DNA from: Brachycybe producta
Lineage: Eukaryota; Arthropoda; Diplopoda; Playtdesmida; Andrognathidae
Reading direction: 5' to 3'
Assembly: GCA_036925085.1 (NCBI GenBank)
Contig: JAUPFP010000074.1
Span: 125,001-189,000, forward strand
Length of the DNA: 64,000 nucleotides
Below, piece after piece: positions 1-12,260 of the stretch (positions are counted from its first letter, which is position 1; each line of letters opens with the position of its first letter). The notes below the pieces were generated by a model, which worked only from the letters and a program-made list of their open reading frames with translations, made no database searches and had not been told where the DNA came from. Position numbers and translations under genes: made by a program.

Positions 1-410
1 GAAATATTTTGAGTTTACACATTCAGAACTCTGAAATATTTTGGGAATACTTTCAGAACTCTAAAATATTTTGAGATTACACATTCAGAACTCTAAAATA
101 TTTTGATTACACTTTCAGAACTCTAAAATATTTTGAGGTTACACTTTCAGAACTCTGAAATATTTTGGGATCACACATTCAGAACTCTAAAATATTTTGG
201 TTACACATTCAGAATTCTAGAATATTTTTGGTTTCACAAATAGAGCTTTAAAATATTTTGGTTTACAATTATAGAACTCTTAAAATATTTTGGTTGCATA
301 TTCAGAACTCTTAGATCATTTTTTTTGCTTTCACAAATAGAACTTTAAAATATTTTGGTTTACACATACAGAATTATAATTAATTGTGGTTGGTTTACAA
401 ATTAAAACAA
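1..410. repeat. AT-rich tandem repeat, 32-37 bp units
   Basis: About eleven imperfect copies of a unit built around CAGAACTCTAAAATATTTTG followed by a short T-rich spacer and TTACACATT. Copies drift in length and sequence toward the right end and fade out near 410. The left end lies outside the window. No coding potential seen. Confidence 0.9.
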
Positions 411-1107
411 TAAATTGTGTGCAAACTTCATAGTGTTTTGTGATCATCATTTGAGTTGGTGTTTAATTTAAGTGTGTGCCAATTCAGCAATCAACTCCAC
501 AACCCCAAATCAACTGGACATCTGAACGAGCATCAAGAAAAGGTAGGAAACTAATAATTTACTTTTTAAACAAGGCCAATAACGTAAAAATACACCAAGA
601 AACATAGGGGGGCACAACTTGATCAAAACAGGGATACTGGTTCCCCAAATAGACCATTGTCTGGAACCTGAACCAAGCTGTACACTTTCACTTCTTCCCC
701 TTTTCCAAAATTTTGAATTTTGACTTTCAGGGCTATAGAGTGGAGGTAAAATGACATATGCATGTCTTGTTTTTTACCAAACACCCTCTTAAAACACTTC
801 ATGAGAATTTACAAGAAGGCTGGCGGCACTTCTGGCTAGATAAAAACCAATTAGTTATGCATTTAAAACAATGGCCTGCAAGCAAAGCCACTAAGCACAG
901 AAACACGTGGCTAGGACTGGAGATGAGCCTCCCTGCAACAATGATCATCTACATTCTGTATATGCAAACAAATCGTGGTGCTGCAGCAAACTCACTCATC
1001 TGTTTATTCTTGGCAGGCTTAAGATTAGGTCCAATCATCAAACAAGCATTCAGAGTAGGTGTAGTTTCATCTGGAAATTCCCAATATTCCCAGTATTTCT
1101 CACAGGT
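411..1107. other. no gene recognised
   Basis: AT-rich single-copy-looking DNA. An open stretch of about 120 codons at 758-1126 on the + strand has no recognisable domain or compositional support, and I do not call it a gene. Confidence 0.5.
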
Positions 1108-1290
1108 CCTATTTGTGACGAATTGAAAGAGCAGACAAAATTCCTGATGGTGGTCTGCTAGGCTGCTAGAGTAGGCAGCCCAGCAGACGCCATATTGGTG
1201 CCAGCAGGCCTTTCCCCATTAGATTCAATGGGTATGAGGTCAGATAATGCCACTGTCCTCCCCAGGTGCAGTTACCTCACTTTTATTAAT
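1108..1290 (+). mobile_element. fragment of gypsy LTR type I (first ~170 bp)
   Basis: Matches, with many substitutions, the start of the solo LTR at 2261 and the LTRs of element B: the segments TGGTGGTCTGC, GACGCCAT and TTGGTGCCAGC occur in the same order. It stops abruptly at about 1290 where the left arm of the fold-back begins. Old and degraded. Confidence 0.7.
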
Positions 1291-1317
1291 TATTGTGACA
1301 CAATAACATTCAGAACA

Positions 1318-2260
1318 CAACAGTAACAAAAAATTATATGACTGTCCTGATGTTTTAGTTTTTAAAACTTTCTTTTCTACGTACTTTAAACTAGATTTAT
1401 AAACATATTTACAGAAATTCTGTCCAAAGCGGCTAAAATGGCACTTTTCCACTATGATAGTGTAGTGTAATCATGGCAATCTGCTTAATAATCACAGCCA
1501 TTCGAGAGTAGTGATATTTTGGTTCCATAACCATTTCGGACACTGGAATATTAAGCTAATGCTATGAAATCGATGATTTATGGCAGTACATACTCTCGTA
1601 ACAATGTCTGATAATCGCTGATATTTGTTTTGATTGAAATAAAGGCTGAGCCTGCTTTTCAAAAACTAACCTGCTCGTACCAAAGGCACTAAATATTCCC
1701 CATAATATTAGGCAGTGGTGGACACTGCCAAAATTTTGTTTGGAAAAATATTGTGATTTTTTCCTCACATCCTTCTAATATGAAGAAAAGAATGAAAACC
1801 ATCATAATTATCGGGGTAATTTTTTTTCCACTGGTGGTAGAAGCCTGACAATAAGCAAAGTGTTTAGCGCCATTGGAATGAGGAGCTTTGCCTTTATTTC
1901 AACCAAAACAAATATCAGTGATTATAAGACAATGTTATGAGGCTATCTACTACTGCCATAAAACATCGATTCCAGCTTAGTATTCCAGCAAAGAAATGCC
2001 CCAGTTCCCTCCAATAACCTAACGAAAGAATGGTTACGGAACCAAAATATCACCACTCTCGAATGGTCGGCATGTCCCCCGGACTAGAATCTTGTAGAGT
2101 TTCAAAACTGAAAAGTGCCATTTTAGCTGCTTCGGGGCAGAATTTCTGTAAATGTGTTTATAAATCTAGTTTAAAATATGTACATAAGAATGTTTTAAGT
2201 TTTAAAACATTAGGACATTCATATACCTTATAAATTTTAAAGTTACTGTTGTGTTTCGAA
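1318..2260. repeat. large imperfect inverted repeat (fold-back)
   Basis: The left arm (about 1318-1710) is the reverse complement of the right arm (about 1820-2260), with substitutions and small indels. Landmarks are TTTATAAATCTAGTTTAAA on the right against its complement near 1385-1405, AACCAAAATATCAC near 2040 against 1506-1520, and ATATTTGTTTTG near 1620 against 1905. The loop is about 110 bp. Short spurious ORFs at 1240-1768 and 2030-2233 lie inside it. It may be an old non-autonomous element or an inverted duplication. No terminal duplication is clear. Confidence 0.75.
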
Positions 2261-3027
2261 TGTGGCAACCTGGTCTGCTTAATTTCAAATTTTTGATTGA
2301 GAAGACGAATTCCCTATGGTGGTCTGCCTGACAGCTACAGTAGGCTGTTAGGACGGACGCCATTTTGGTGCCAGCCGACCTCTCACCATTAGGTTCAATG
2401 GATGAGAGGTCAGAAGTGACCACTGTCCCCTCCAGGTGGAGTTGCCTTTAGGTATTAATTGGCCTGGTCAGCCATTAATTCAGGGCAGTGTGTTGTGGAC
2501 AAGGAAAGAGAGAAGACCTGTGGATGGAGATCAAGGTGACCTCCATTGTCCAGCTCATCTTGTTACATCTTGTTTGCCTTTGGCCTGTTGGCCTTTGTTT
2601 TGTATATATTTATGGGGGTTTGGATGGAAGAGAATTCCCAGCCAAGTTGTGTAATTATTACTGCCATCATTTCACATCGTGTCATTAAATACACTTTTAT
2701 TCACTTACTTTGTGTCGTGTCATTTTCTTTGGGGAGCACCACGGAGTGGGTTGTCCGGTTGGGATACAATGCCACCGTCTTTACCGTCATCTTTCGGACG
2801 GTACTCGTGACAGCTCGCAGTAGAACCGGTGTTCTACCGCGATATTCTCGGCGTGGCGGCATGGTTCTCGTGTCCGTCAAGGGTGGCTCCAGGGAGCCGA
2901 CACATCCCGAGGTTCACTGTGGGAAGGTGGCTACGGGTACGATCCCGTCCCCGTGTTGGAGCCGGTGGCGGTAAGTTTTGGGTTTAAATTTACCGGGGTG
3001 TTGTGACGGTCTGGTCGGGACGTTACA
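2261..3027 (+). mobile_element. solo LTR, gypsy type I
   Basis: It starts TGTGGCAACC and ends GGGACGTTACA, the termini seen in element B, and aligns along its whole length with B's LTRs, including the inverted repeat GGTAGAACCGGTGTTCTACC. It is not followed by the primer-binding site, so it is a solo or detached LTR. No matching 4-bp flank is visible (CGAA before, TCTG after). Substitutions are numerous, so it is older than A, B and C. Confidence 0.85.
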
Positions 3028-3470
3028 TCTGTTTATGGCGAAAATTTCAGGCGAATCCATCAAGTTTAACTCGAGATATAACCCATTTTGGAGGTGCGTC
3101 TATATATATCAAAACACTGTATAGCATTTCCCTGAATAAGTGCTATTAAATTATCGCTCTTATTTACCTTTACACTGTGTTAATTCGTGGAAAGTTGCCA
3201 GAGAGCGGGGTCCGTGAAGGATTATACCGCTTCCTATCAATCATTCGTTGGCCAGTAACTCGCACCCGTGCACCAGAGCAAGTAACCGTGGTCTTTGTCA
3301 TTTTACAGGATATTCATATGATGACATGTGGCGAGGAAGACTTCATGGTAGAGGATGCTACCCAACGGTTTGAGAAAGGCTGTCACAAACACGATCCAGC
3401 CCCCAAATTGGAGTCAGGACAGGTGAATTTAGAGAAAACTACCAGGGGTGCTGTTGCCAACCAAGGGAAT
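3028..3470. other. no gene recognised
   Basis: Unassigned DNA between the solo LTR and a degraded gypsy leader. The last part may be remnant LTR sequence, since it ends GTTACAATTGGTGGAG as the LTR/primer site junction does in A to D, but upstream similarity to LTR type I or II is not evident by eye. Confidence 0.4.
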
Positions 3471-3960
3471 GTTGTTACAATTGGTGGAGACACCGGGTAG
3501 TCGTGCCCTGCCTTTCGCATGGTCAAGAACCGTGTGTTTGACCATTCAGTCGGGTAAACATTGACATGACCATTCTTATGCTGCAGAGCGTGGACTTTTG
3601 TCCATGAAATTGTGGCCAAACTTGGTGGCAACCGTAGTAACCACAAGTATATGGTGGGGCCGAACCATTGTCCATGGTGAACGGACAGGTGAACGGTTTC
3701 GTTTTTACCATTGGTATACCGGAATACAGACGTATTTTGTGTAGGTCCAGTAGAAACCGGTAAAAAGGTAGTTTTATGGGCTACAGTGGGCTTCACTAAG
3801 GTAGAAGTCGGTAAAGAACACTCCTACCGTTATTTGACTGTAGGATACAGACGGTTGTCTATGACACTGCAAATATTTATGGTTCTACCAATATGCAATG
3901 GTGTTTCACGAACTTTTGTCTGTGAGTTGACCATTTGAGATGTTAGAATTATATCTCCTT
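3471..3960 (+). mobile_element. degraded gypsy primer-binding site and leader
   Basis: Begins GTTACAATTGGTGGAGACACCGGG, close to the primer-binding site of elements A to D. It continues with the same leader vocabulary (a GTGGACTTTTGTCCATG hairpin near 3590, and TTACCATTGG- and CCGGTAAA-type words). No gag follows. It is an old relic with most hairpins decayed. Confidence 0.65.
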
Positions 3961-6825
3961 TGGTGGTGAGCTGTAGTCGACCACGTTTGCATGGTGGAAG
4001 TCAGCTGTAACCCAGGTTCCTGCGATGGCTAGTCAAGGAACCAGCATAAGAGAGGAGTGGAAGTTGCGTTAGTGCACCTCCAACTGGAAAGGATGCCCGG
4101 AGGGTGAGGGTGGGTCTGATTGAGAAGTTAGAAGTTTCATACTGTTGTAGGGGGTTTGTATTCGAAGGGGTTCCTTGTTCCACTGTCTGATGCAAATGAC
4201 TCACAAACAAGGCCAAGTTGTTTGTTTCTATCTTCTCGTGGTATAACCTTGAAATATGCAAATCTTTAATGCAGAAATTCCTTTCCCCATCCATCAACAA
4301 GCATGGTGTGTTAAGCGGAGGCCACACATACGGAAAATCAGCCAAGAATATTAAGCGAGAAAATAATTTCAAATTCTGGCCAATTTTCTGGTAAGAAAAA
4401 AAAGTTTAGATTGGCTCAACTTTTTCTTTGCACAGAATCTTGTTTTAATATTTTGAACAATTAGAGCAGCTCAAACCACCAAATAAAATCAACCCCCACT
4501 TTTTAATAAAGAGAGGGGTGCAAGGTTGTGCCCTCAAGCCTAAAGGTCATTTTTATAGTTGTAAAAAGTGATGGTGGTGGTACCCGTTTCTTAAAACGGA
4601 TGACGCCACCCTTTTTCCAATGTTAATTTCTGTTTATACGTGTGGCCACCATTATAAAGACGGATAAGAATATTAGTTTCTTTTTCTTTTCTGGGGAGAT
4701 TTTCCCCCAAAAAATTCCGTATGTGTGTCTCCAGCTTTAGGCCAGGAGTTCTAAATGACACATTCCAATGTTGTAGTATGTGGTGACCTCTAAATATCAT
4801 CTACCTAAAATATAATACTCAAGTAAGTTGACCCTAATGACCAACAAAGTATGTGGAACACATACACAACATTTTGCAACACCCTATTAGCCATTGTCGG
4901 CTGCCAGACCAGCTGATGATATTGGTTAGTGACCCCACTCTATAAATTTTTTAAGTATTCAACCCTTCTAAATATTTTGGGTTAAATCGTCATGTTGCTG
5001 GCTCTTGTACTAACAGTGTTACAATATAAATAAAAACATTGATCAAAGTTGTGCAGTTTTTTTCTTGAGTTACCAAATCAAATTTTGACAAATTTCGCCC
5101 AAAATGTTAAATTTAAAATTTTAGTGCAGAAATAGCCTGCATTGTGGTGTATTTATTAACCCTAATAGTTTCCAGTAGGCCTTATGATTAAACCTCATAT
5201 TGATCAAAATTGACACAAACTAGGATTAAACTGAATCTGTTTGAACTTTGACCCTATTTTTGCCATGTGAGGGCAGAGTAAGCCTACACTATCCACACCA
5301 ACATTACATTAAAGTACTTACCACACTCTTCCCAATGATACAAGAACAAATTTTATGAACAAAAACGTAATTGATATTGTGAATAAGGATGAATTTGAAC
5401 AATATGGAACATAAATTGTATCGACACTGAATAAAGTAGAAATTGAATTGCCACAAAACTCAATAATCTTGAGTCTGAGTCACAAGGTAAGCAGCTCATA
5501 TGGACTAGCTAAAAAATGTCTTCCATGTCCATCACACGTTCACGTCCATATTCCATGTATTTTCCATGTTCAATAACAGGATCTGCACGTGATACACTTC
5601 AATAAAATTTATTCAATTTACTCATGAATATAGTTATTCCAATGCTCTAGACGTTCGGCCTACTGCCAACGCCCTGGATGGGTTCATTTGAAATTCCTGT
5701 CTCGGTTATTCAGATTCAATTTGGTTCCGTTTCTTTGTTATTCATGTTCATTGTTATTCAGATTCTTGTTTTTTCAGACTCGTAATTGTTTAGTTTCAAC
5801 GTTCTTCAAAGGAGGCGAAACTTTGTCACTTTCTGTCTGACTCAGTCTCTAATAACACTTTCTAAGTTATTATTTTGCAATTAATATTAAGGTTTGTTTT
5901 TATTCATTTTCGTTGCTATTCATTTAACCCAGGCTAAGAACATAGTATAACAATCGACTAAAACATTGACCATACCTCCAAATTTAGTTACATTAAAAGC
6001 ACACCTAGAGAAGAATCGACTCTCGCATTACAAAATAAGCAGATCAATTTATAATACAAATAATCAAACCTGTAAACTAAATTCCAGCTCTGCATCCATT
6101 GTAATCACCTTTACTGGAAAGTATTTTCCATACTTCTTTTTCAACTTGAATGGCATGATGAATAAAATGATTCCTGTAGAAATAACACAAACAGCAATTA
6201 AAATTAATAAAAAAAAATAATTCAGAAACTGTTTATATACTAATTGTATAAATAAATTTAAATATATAGTAAGACTATGAAACACACAAGGAAATTGTAC
6301 ACTGGAGAACTTCTACTTTTAGGAGATTTATATGAGATTGTTTTAGGATATTATATACATGTAGGTAACATAGTTATGAGAGTACAAGAAACATTAAAAT
6401 TTTGTTCAAACTGCATACAAATGTATGCTAATCAATTATTTTAAGCTTCAAAAAATACATAACAGAATGAATGCAGTGAAGTCATATTTGCCGTTGTAAA
6501 AAGGGGGCTCTCAAGACTCTTGTTTTAAGGAAAATACTGACCATCGACAAGGAAATTAGTTAAAATTACAAAAAAAAATAATTCAAACACTATCAATCCC
6601 CATATTCAATTCAATTCAACTCATTTGTGATGACCCCATCATTTTCTCTTGGCAACAGTGCCTGTGACATCACACTGACGTCATTGCCTCTGTTCTCTCC
6701 TTTGTTTGGCCTCTTAGTTCTAAGAAATGAAAATAAATGTATGTACATGATGTTGCTATGGCAACGAGAGCCATATATATTCTGCTTAAGAGGGTATGAA
6801 AGTAAAATAACATAAAAAAATTCAG
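3961..6825. other. AT-rich DNA without recognisable genes
   Basis: Nothing here supports a gene on either strand. The longest open stretches (4001-4372 on -, 5966-6220 on +) have low-complexity AT-driven composition and no domain. Confidence 0.5.
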
Positions 6826-6935
6826 ATTTAGTTTTCAAAACAGTCCAATAGATGGTGCTGTTGCAAATGCCATAAGAGTCCTGCAAAAAAAAATTCAGAA
6901 TTTGTTTCTATCAAACCCCAATAGATGGCGCCACA
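6826..6935 (+). repeat. short direct duplication (~57 bp)
   Basis: Two diverged copies of a unit running from a poly-A stretch through ATTCAGA, a TTTGTTTC-like segment and CAATAGATGG to GCACA-like sequence, at about 6826-6880 and 6885-6935. Confidence 0.6.
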
Positions 6936-7011
6936 CATTTTCTTTTTTCTAACATTTTTGGAAAAAAATATTTTGAAAAGATTTTCTAAATACAAATACA
7001 TGGTTTAATAA

Positions 7012-7350
7012 AATGTAGAGTGAGTTAAGTTTTGTTACATATTTCTTAATTCTGAAAATTTTGTATTATTAACAATACATAGAGGATGGTATTGAAGCTT
7101 TTTCAAATATTTTTCAACATTATTTCTATTTTTAATACATATTATAAGTTGCTACTTTTTTTATGTTGAATTCCCATAGACTTCAATGTTATTAAAAACT
7201 AAATATGGATTTCAAAAATATAGAGTGACATTTGTTTTGTTACATATTTCTCAATTCTCAAAATTTTGTATTATTAACAATACATAGAGGATGGTATTGA
7301 AGCTTTTTCAAATATTTTTCACCATTATTTCTATTTTTTGTATAATTATA
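7012..7350 (+). repeat. ~207-bp tandem duplication
   Basis: A block of about 125 bp beginning TAGAGTGA and containing TTTTGTATTATTAACAATAC and GAGGATGGTATTGAAGC occurs at 7015-7140 and again at 7222-7345, over 90% identical. Noncoding. Confidence 0.85.
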
Positions 7351-7439
7351 AAGTGACCCCTTTTGCCATGTTAAATTACATAGGAATACAGTATGTATAC
7401 AGTAGGTGTATATACTATATCTATTGGTTAAGCTATAAT

Positions 7440-7600
7440 TGTGACATCATGTCCATAATTATCTATGTATATGACTTCACATCCATTGTTATCTACACAT
7501 TTATAAAATAATTTATGATGTCATGTCCATACTAGTCTATGGCTATGATGTCATGTGCATTATTACCTATATTTTTAGTGTCATACAATGGCAAATGGGC
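7440..7600 (+). repeat. degenerate repeat with TGATGTCA/TGACATCA words
   Basis: Four to five loose copies of a ~33-bp unit with ATGATGTCATGTCCAT and ATTATCTATG. The TGATGTCA core resembles a CRE half-palindrome. Repetition, not function, is what can be seen. Confidence 0.55.
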
Positions 7601-7659
7601 TGAAAAAATTTATGAAATATTTCTAAACCTTGTAAGGTTGTTAGCATAAATAAGCTATT

Positions 7660-10290
7660 TTGTAAGAGTTGCAATCATATGCAAGCCTTTCTGTGAGAAT
7701 TGTAAGGAATTTAAAGTTATTTTATAAGGTTTGCAAGCATCTACAAGTTTTTTCTGTAAGGGTTACAAGGCTTTTCCGTAAAAGTTGTAAGGTTTTCCAG
7801 AGAGTTCGCAAGCCATTCAATAAGGTTTGCAAGCCATTCCATAAGGTTTGCAAGCCTTTCTGTAAGGTTTGCAAGCCTTTCTGTAAGGTTTGCAAGCCTT
7901 TCCATAAGGTTTGCAAGCCTTTCCGTAAGGTTTGCAAGCCTTTCCGTAAGGTTTGCAAGCCTTTCCATAAGGTTTGCAAGCCTTTCCATAAGGTTTGCAA
8001 GCCTTTCCATAAGGTTTGCAAGCCTTTCCATAAGGTTTGCAAGCCTTTCCGTAAGGTTTACAAGCCTTTCTGTAACATTTGCAAGCCTTTCTGTAACATT
8101 TGCAAGCCTTTCTGTAACATTTCCAAGCCTTTCTGTAACATTTCCAAACCTTTCTGTAACATTTGCAAGCCTTTCTGTAACATTTCCAAGCCTTTCTGTA
8201 ACATTTGCAAGCCTTTCCGTAAGGTTTGCAAGCCTTTCCATAAGGTTTGCAAGCCTTTCCATAAGGTTTACAAGCCTTTCTGTAATGTTTGCAAGCCTTT
8301 CCGTAAGGTTCACAAGCCATTCTGTAAGGTTTGCATGCCTATTCATAAGGTTTGCAAGCCATTATGCAAGGTTTGCAAGCCTTTCTGTAAGGTTTGCAAG
8401 CCTTTCTGTAAGGTTTGCAAGCCTTTCTGTAAGGTTTGCAAGCCTTTCCGTAAGGTTTGCAAGCCTTTCCGTAAGGTTTGCAAGCCTATCCGTAAGGTTT
8501 GCAAGCCTTTCCGTAAGGTTTGCATGCCTTTCCGTAAGGTTTGCATGCTTTTCCGTAAGGTTTGCATGCCTTTCCGTAAGGTTTGCATGCCTTTCCGTAA
8601 GGTTGCATGCCTTTCCGTAAGGTTTGCATGCCTTTCCGTAAGGTTTGCATGCCTTTCCGTAAGGTTTGCAAGCCATTCCGTAAGGTTTGCAAGCCATTCC
8701 ATAAGGTTTGCAGGCCTTTCCGTAAGATTTGCAGGCCATTACGCAAGGTTTGGAAGAGATTCTGCAAGGTTTGCAAGCCATTCTGTAAGGTTTGCAGACT
8801 TTTCCGTAAGGTTTGCAAGCCATTACGCAAAGTTTGGAAGAGATTCCACAAGGTTTGCAAGCCATTCCGTAAGATTTGCAGGCCTTTCCGTAAGGTTTGC
8901 AGGCCTTTCCGTAAGGTTTGCAGGCCTTTCCGTAAGGTTTGCAGGCCTTTCTGTAAGGTTTGCAAGCCTTTCCATAAGGTTTGCAAGAAGTTACACAAGG
9001 TTTGCAAGCCATTATGCAAAATTCGCAAGCCGTCCCATAAAGTTCGCAAGCTGTCCTGTAAGGTTCGCAAGTCTTCCCGTAAGGTTCGCACGTCTTCCCG
9101 TAAGGTTCGCAAGTCTTCCCGTAAGGTCCGCACGTCTTCCCGTAAGGTCCGCACGTCTTCCCGTAATGTCCGCACGTCTTCCCGTAAGGTCCGCAAGTCT
9201 TCCCGTAAGGTTCGCAAGTCTTCCCGTAAGGTTCGCACGTCTTCCCGTAAGGTTCGCACGTCTTCCCGTAAGGTCCGCACGTCTTCCCGTAAGGTCCGCA
9301 CGTCTTCCCGTAAGGTCTGCACGTCGTCCCGTAAGGTCTGCACGTCTCGTAAGGTTCGCACGTCGTCCCGTAAGGTTCGCACGTCGTCCCGTAAGGTTCG
9401 CATGTCGTCCCGTAAGGTTCGCATGTCGTCCCGTAATGTTAGCAAGCCGTCCCGTAATGTTCGCAAGCCGTCCCGTAAGGTTCGCAAGCCGTCCCGTAAG
9501 GTTCGCAAGCCGTCCCGTAAGGTTCGCAAGCCGTCCCGTAAGGTTCGCAAGCCGTCCCGTAAGGTTCGCAAGCCGTCCCGTAAGGTTCGCAAGCCGTCCC
9601 GTAATGTTCGCAAGCCGTCCCGTAAGGTTCGCAAGCCGTCCCTTAAGGTTCGCAAGCCGTCCCGTAAGGTTCGCAAGCCGTCCCTTAAGGTTCGCAAGCC
9701 GTCCCGTAAGGTTCGCAAGCCGTCCCGTAAGGTTCGCAAGCCGTCCCGTAATGTTAGCAAGCCGTCCCGTAAGGTTAGCAAGCCGTCCCGTAAGGTTAGC
9801 AAGCCGTCCCGTAAGGTTAGCAAGCCGTCCCGTAAGGTTAGCAAGCCATCCCGTAAGTTTCGCAAGTTGTCCCGTAAGTTTCGCAAGTTGTCCCGTAAGG
9901 TTAGCAAGCCGTCCCGTAAGGTTAGCAAGCTGTCCCCCGTAAGGTTAGCAAGCCGTCCCGTAAGGTTAGCAAGCCGTCCCGTAAGGTTCGCAAGCCGTCC
10001 CGTAAGGTTAGCAAGCCGTCCCGTAAGGTTCGCAAGCCGTCCCGTAAGGTTCGCAAGCCGTCCCGTAAGGTTCGCAAGCCATCCCGTAAGGTTAGCAAGC
10101 CATCCCGTAAGTTTCGCAAGTTGTCCCGTAAGTTTCGCAAGTTGTCCCGTAAGTTTCGCAAGTTGTCCCGTAAGGTTCGCAAGCCGTCCCGTAAGGTTCG
10201 CAACCCGTCCCGTAAGGTTCGCAAGCCGTCCCGTAATGTTAGCAAGCCGTCCCGTAAGGTTAGCAAGCCGTCCTGTAAGGTTTGCAAGCT
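7660..10290. repeat. 2.6-kb minisatellite of 21-bp units
   Basis: About 118 head-to-tail 21-bp units. The left block has the type AAGCCTTTCCGTAAGGTTTGC and the right block AAGCCGTCCCGTAAGGTTCGC, with local variant runs (TGTAACATT around 8065-8210, CACGTCTTCC around 9075-9330, GGTTAGC around 9760-9850). Units decay at the left edge (7660-7800) and are most uniform in the interior, as expected from unequal exchange. Since 21 is a multiple of three and the unit has no stop in several frames, long ORFs appear on both strands (up to 757 codons on +, 625 on -). These are by-products. A 1-bp loss near 8603 and a shortened unit near 9345 change frame without consequence. Confidence 0.95.
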
Positions 10291-10364
10291 GTTTGCAAAT
10301 TGCCTGAAAAGTTGTCATTTCATGCATTACCTGGAAAATTTTTGATTTTAGATATTCTCTCAAA

Positions 10365-10670
10365 AAAGTTAGGAATTTTGCACATTGCCTAAAACATCCT
10401 AAATTTTGTCTATTATCTCAGAAATTCCAAATTTAACACATTGCCTTAAAAGTTAAAAAAAATTGGCACTGCATAAGAAATTAGTTATTTTGCACATTGC
10501 CTTAATGTTAGGGATTTTGCAAATTGCCTGAAATGTTAGTGCTTTTGCAAATTACTTGAAACATTAGTGATTTTGCAAATTGCCTAAAACATTAGTCTGT
10601 TTGCACATGACCTAAATTGCTGAATTTTCCATATTTACTAGCAAAAGTGTGGTTTTGCATATTGCCTAGG
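10365..10670 (+). repeat. ~30-bp AT-rich tandem repeat
   Basis: Six to eight diverged copies of a unit like TTTTGCAAATTGCCTGAAA plus CATTAGTGA. It abuts the 21-bp array, whose last units (TTTGCAAATTGCCTG near 10291) merge into it. Confidence 0.7.
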
Positions 10671-10904
10671 CATTTTATACATAGGTGGTAACATGCACTG
10701 TTTGTTGTAACATTGTGTTTTTATAAAATGTAGGCTGTCTGTTTCCATGGCAACCTAACACCTAGGTTAGACATAACCTTCTATAAGACATCACAGAGGC
10801 TATGGTTGAGAGGAACACAATCTAAAATTTTGTCATGTCTTCTTTTCTTGCTCTGTTTTCTTATTTTTAAATTTACCCATCCCACCTTTTAGAAGAATGA
10901 GCAC

Positions 10905-10990
10905 GCCCATTTCAAATTTGACAGTTGCCATTGAGATACTATAGACAACATAATAACTATAGCAACTGTACAATTTGAAATGGGTGCCCT
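10905..10990. repeat. short hairpin (28-bp arms)
   Basis: CCCATTTCAAATTTGACAGTTGC is answered about 30 bp later by its imperfect reverse complement ending TTTGAAATGGGTGC. It could be a small MITE relic. The surrounding 10,671-11,527 has no gene. Confidence 0.6.
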
Positions 10991-11527
10991 TGCTATGCTC
11001 TATAGTACAGGACATAGCTATTTGATGCCGATGGGATTTTTTCTGAACTTCAAGGTAAGCATCTAAAGTTATAAATACATATTTATACATGAAATTTTGT
11101 ATGTTTATAAAACTACACCAGATCTTTTAGTGGAAATCATCAAATTTCATCTAGAATGCATGAAAGTAGAGTAAATGAATTTTTAGACATCACTTACACC
11201 AACCAAAAACAAATATGGCGGTCAACATTTTCTATCTAAAACATACACAGTTTACACAATAGAATATTATAAGAGTTTCTATAGTATTATATAGTAAATT
11301 TCGTATTTTTGCAATTTACTACAACGCCATCTAGGCAGGAAAATTCTGAAACAATTATCTTTAAAACTCTCTTAAGGGTTAAACGGGTTTTCTGAAAGCA
11401 TGTTATCATGTGGCCGTTCTTTTTACCCGCAACTAAAACTGAACACTTCGAACTTTAATTATTTACTTTTCCAATTAAAGTTCTCTTTTCGTTTTTAACT
11501 TTTGTATTCTTGAATATTTTATTAATA

Positions 11528-11602
11528 TTGCATAGCCCAACATTGGAACATAAAGCCTGGAAAATGGCCCAATTTTGAGCATAGCAACTGAGTGTATTAA
11601 TG
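11528..11602 (+). repeat. short interspersed palindromic repeat, copy 1
   Basis: Contains CATAGCCCAACATTGG and CCCAATTTTGAGCATAGCAA as inverted arms. A second copy lies reversed at 21,260-21,322. Both sit next to a truncated end of a gypsy element (A here, D there). Confidence 0.6.
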
Positions 11603-11627
11603 TCTTTTCTGTGGTTACCATAGCCTA

Positions 11628-12258
11628 ACATTGTCCCCTCCAGGTGGAGTTGCCTGGAGGTTTCCTGTGGCCTAGTCAACCACAGGATCTGGGCAGTTGG
11701 TTGTAGGCTTCAACTGAGACTAGACCTGTGGGTGGAGGTCAGGTAGACCTCCACTGGCCAGTGCCTTTTCATCTTTTGTTTATTTTGCCTTCTGGCCTTT
11801 TGTTTGTATATTTATGGGTGTTGGCTGGACAAAGAGTCCAGCCAATGTGTAAATATTATCACTGCCTTCACTATTCATCTTATGCGTCGTAAGTGTCCAT
11901 TAAATACACTTTAATCATCACTTGCCGTATCTGTGTATTTCTTTGGGGAGTACCACGAGGGGGGTGGGATTACCGGTTGGGGAATCTCCGCCGCCCTTCA
12001 CCGACTTGTTTCGGCCGGTCCTCGTGTCGGCTCGCGGTAGAACCGGTGTTCTACCGCGATATTCTCGGCGTGGCGGCGTGGTTTTGCGTCGTGTCCGTCG
12101 GGGGTGGCTCCTGGAGCCAACACAACTCAAGGAGCACCGTGCGGGAGACGGCTACGGGTACGGTCCCGTCCCCATGAGGAGCCGGTTGAGCGGTAAGTTT
12201 TACGCCGTTTTTGGGGTGAGCTTACTGGGGTATTGTGAGGGTCCGGCGGGACGTTACA
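11628..12258 (+). mobile_element. element A 5' LTR (type I, missing its first ~160 bp)
   Basis: Aligns with B's LTRs from TTGTCCCCTCCAGGTGGAG onward and ends GGGACGTTACA. It contains the GGTAGAACCGGTGTTCTACC inverted repeat. The U3 start is missing. Confidence 0.88.
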
Positions 12259-12260
12259 AT

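Noticed and set aside
758-1126. Small gene of 122 codons
   Set aside because: No domain, no neighbour relation, and overlapping open frames of similar quality; it runs into a degraded LTR fragment.
7800-8700. CRISPR-like array
   Set aside because: Units are directly adjacent with no unique spacers, and the surrounding sequence is eukaryotic.
7669-10363. Very long repetitive ORFs on both strands (757 and 625 codons) as a heptad-repeat protein gene
   Set aside because: A 21-bp unit without stop codons leaves several frames open on both strands at once, unit-level indels change frame freely, and there is no start context, flanking domain or exon structure. Treated as a minisatellite.
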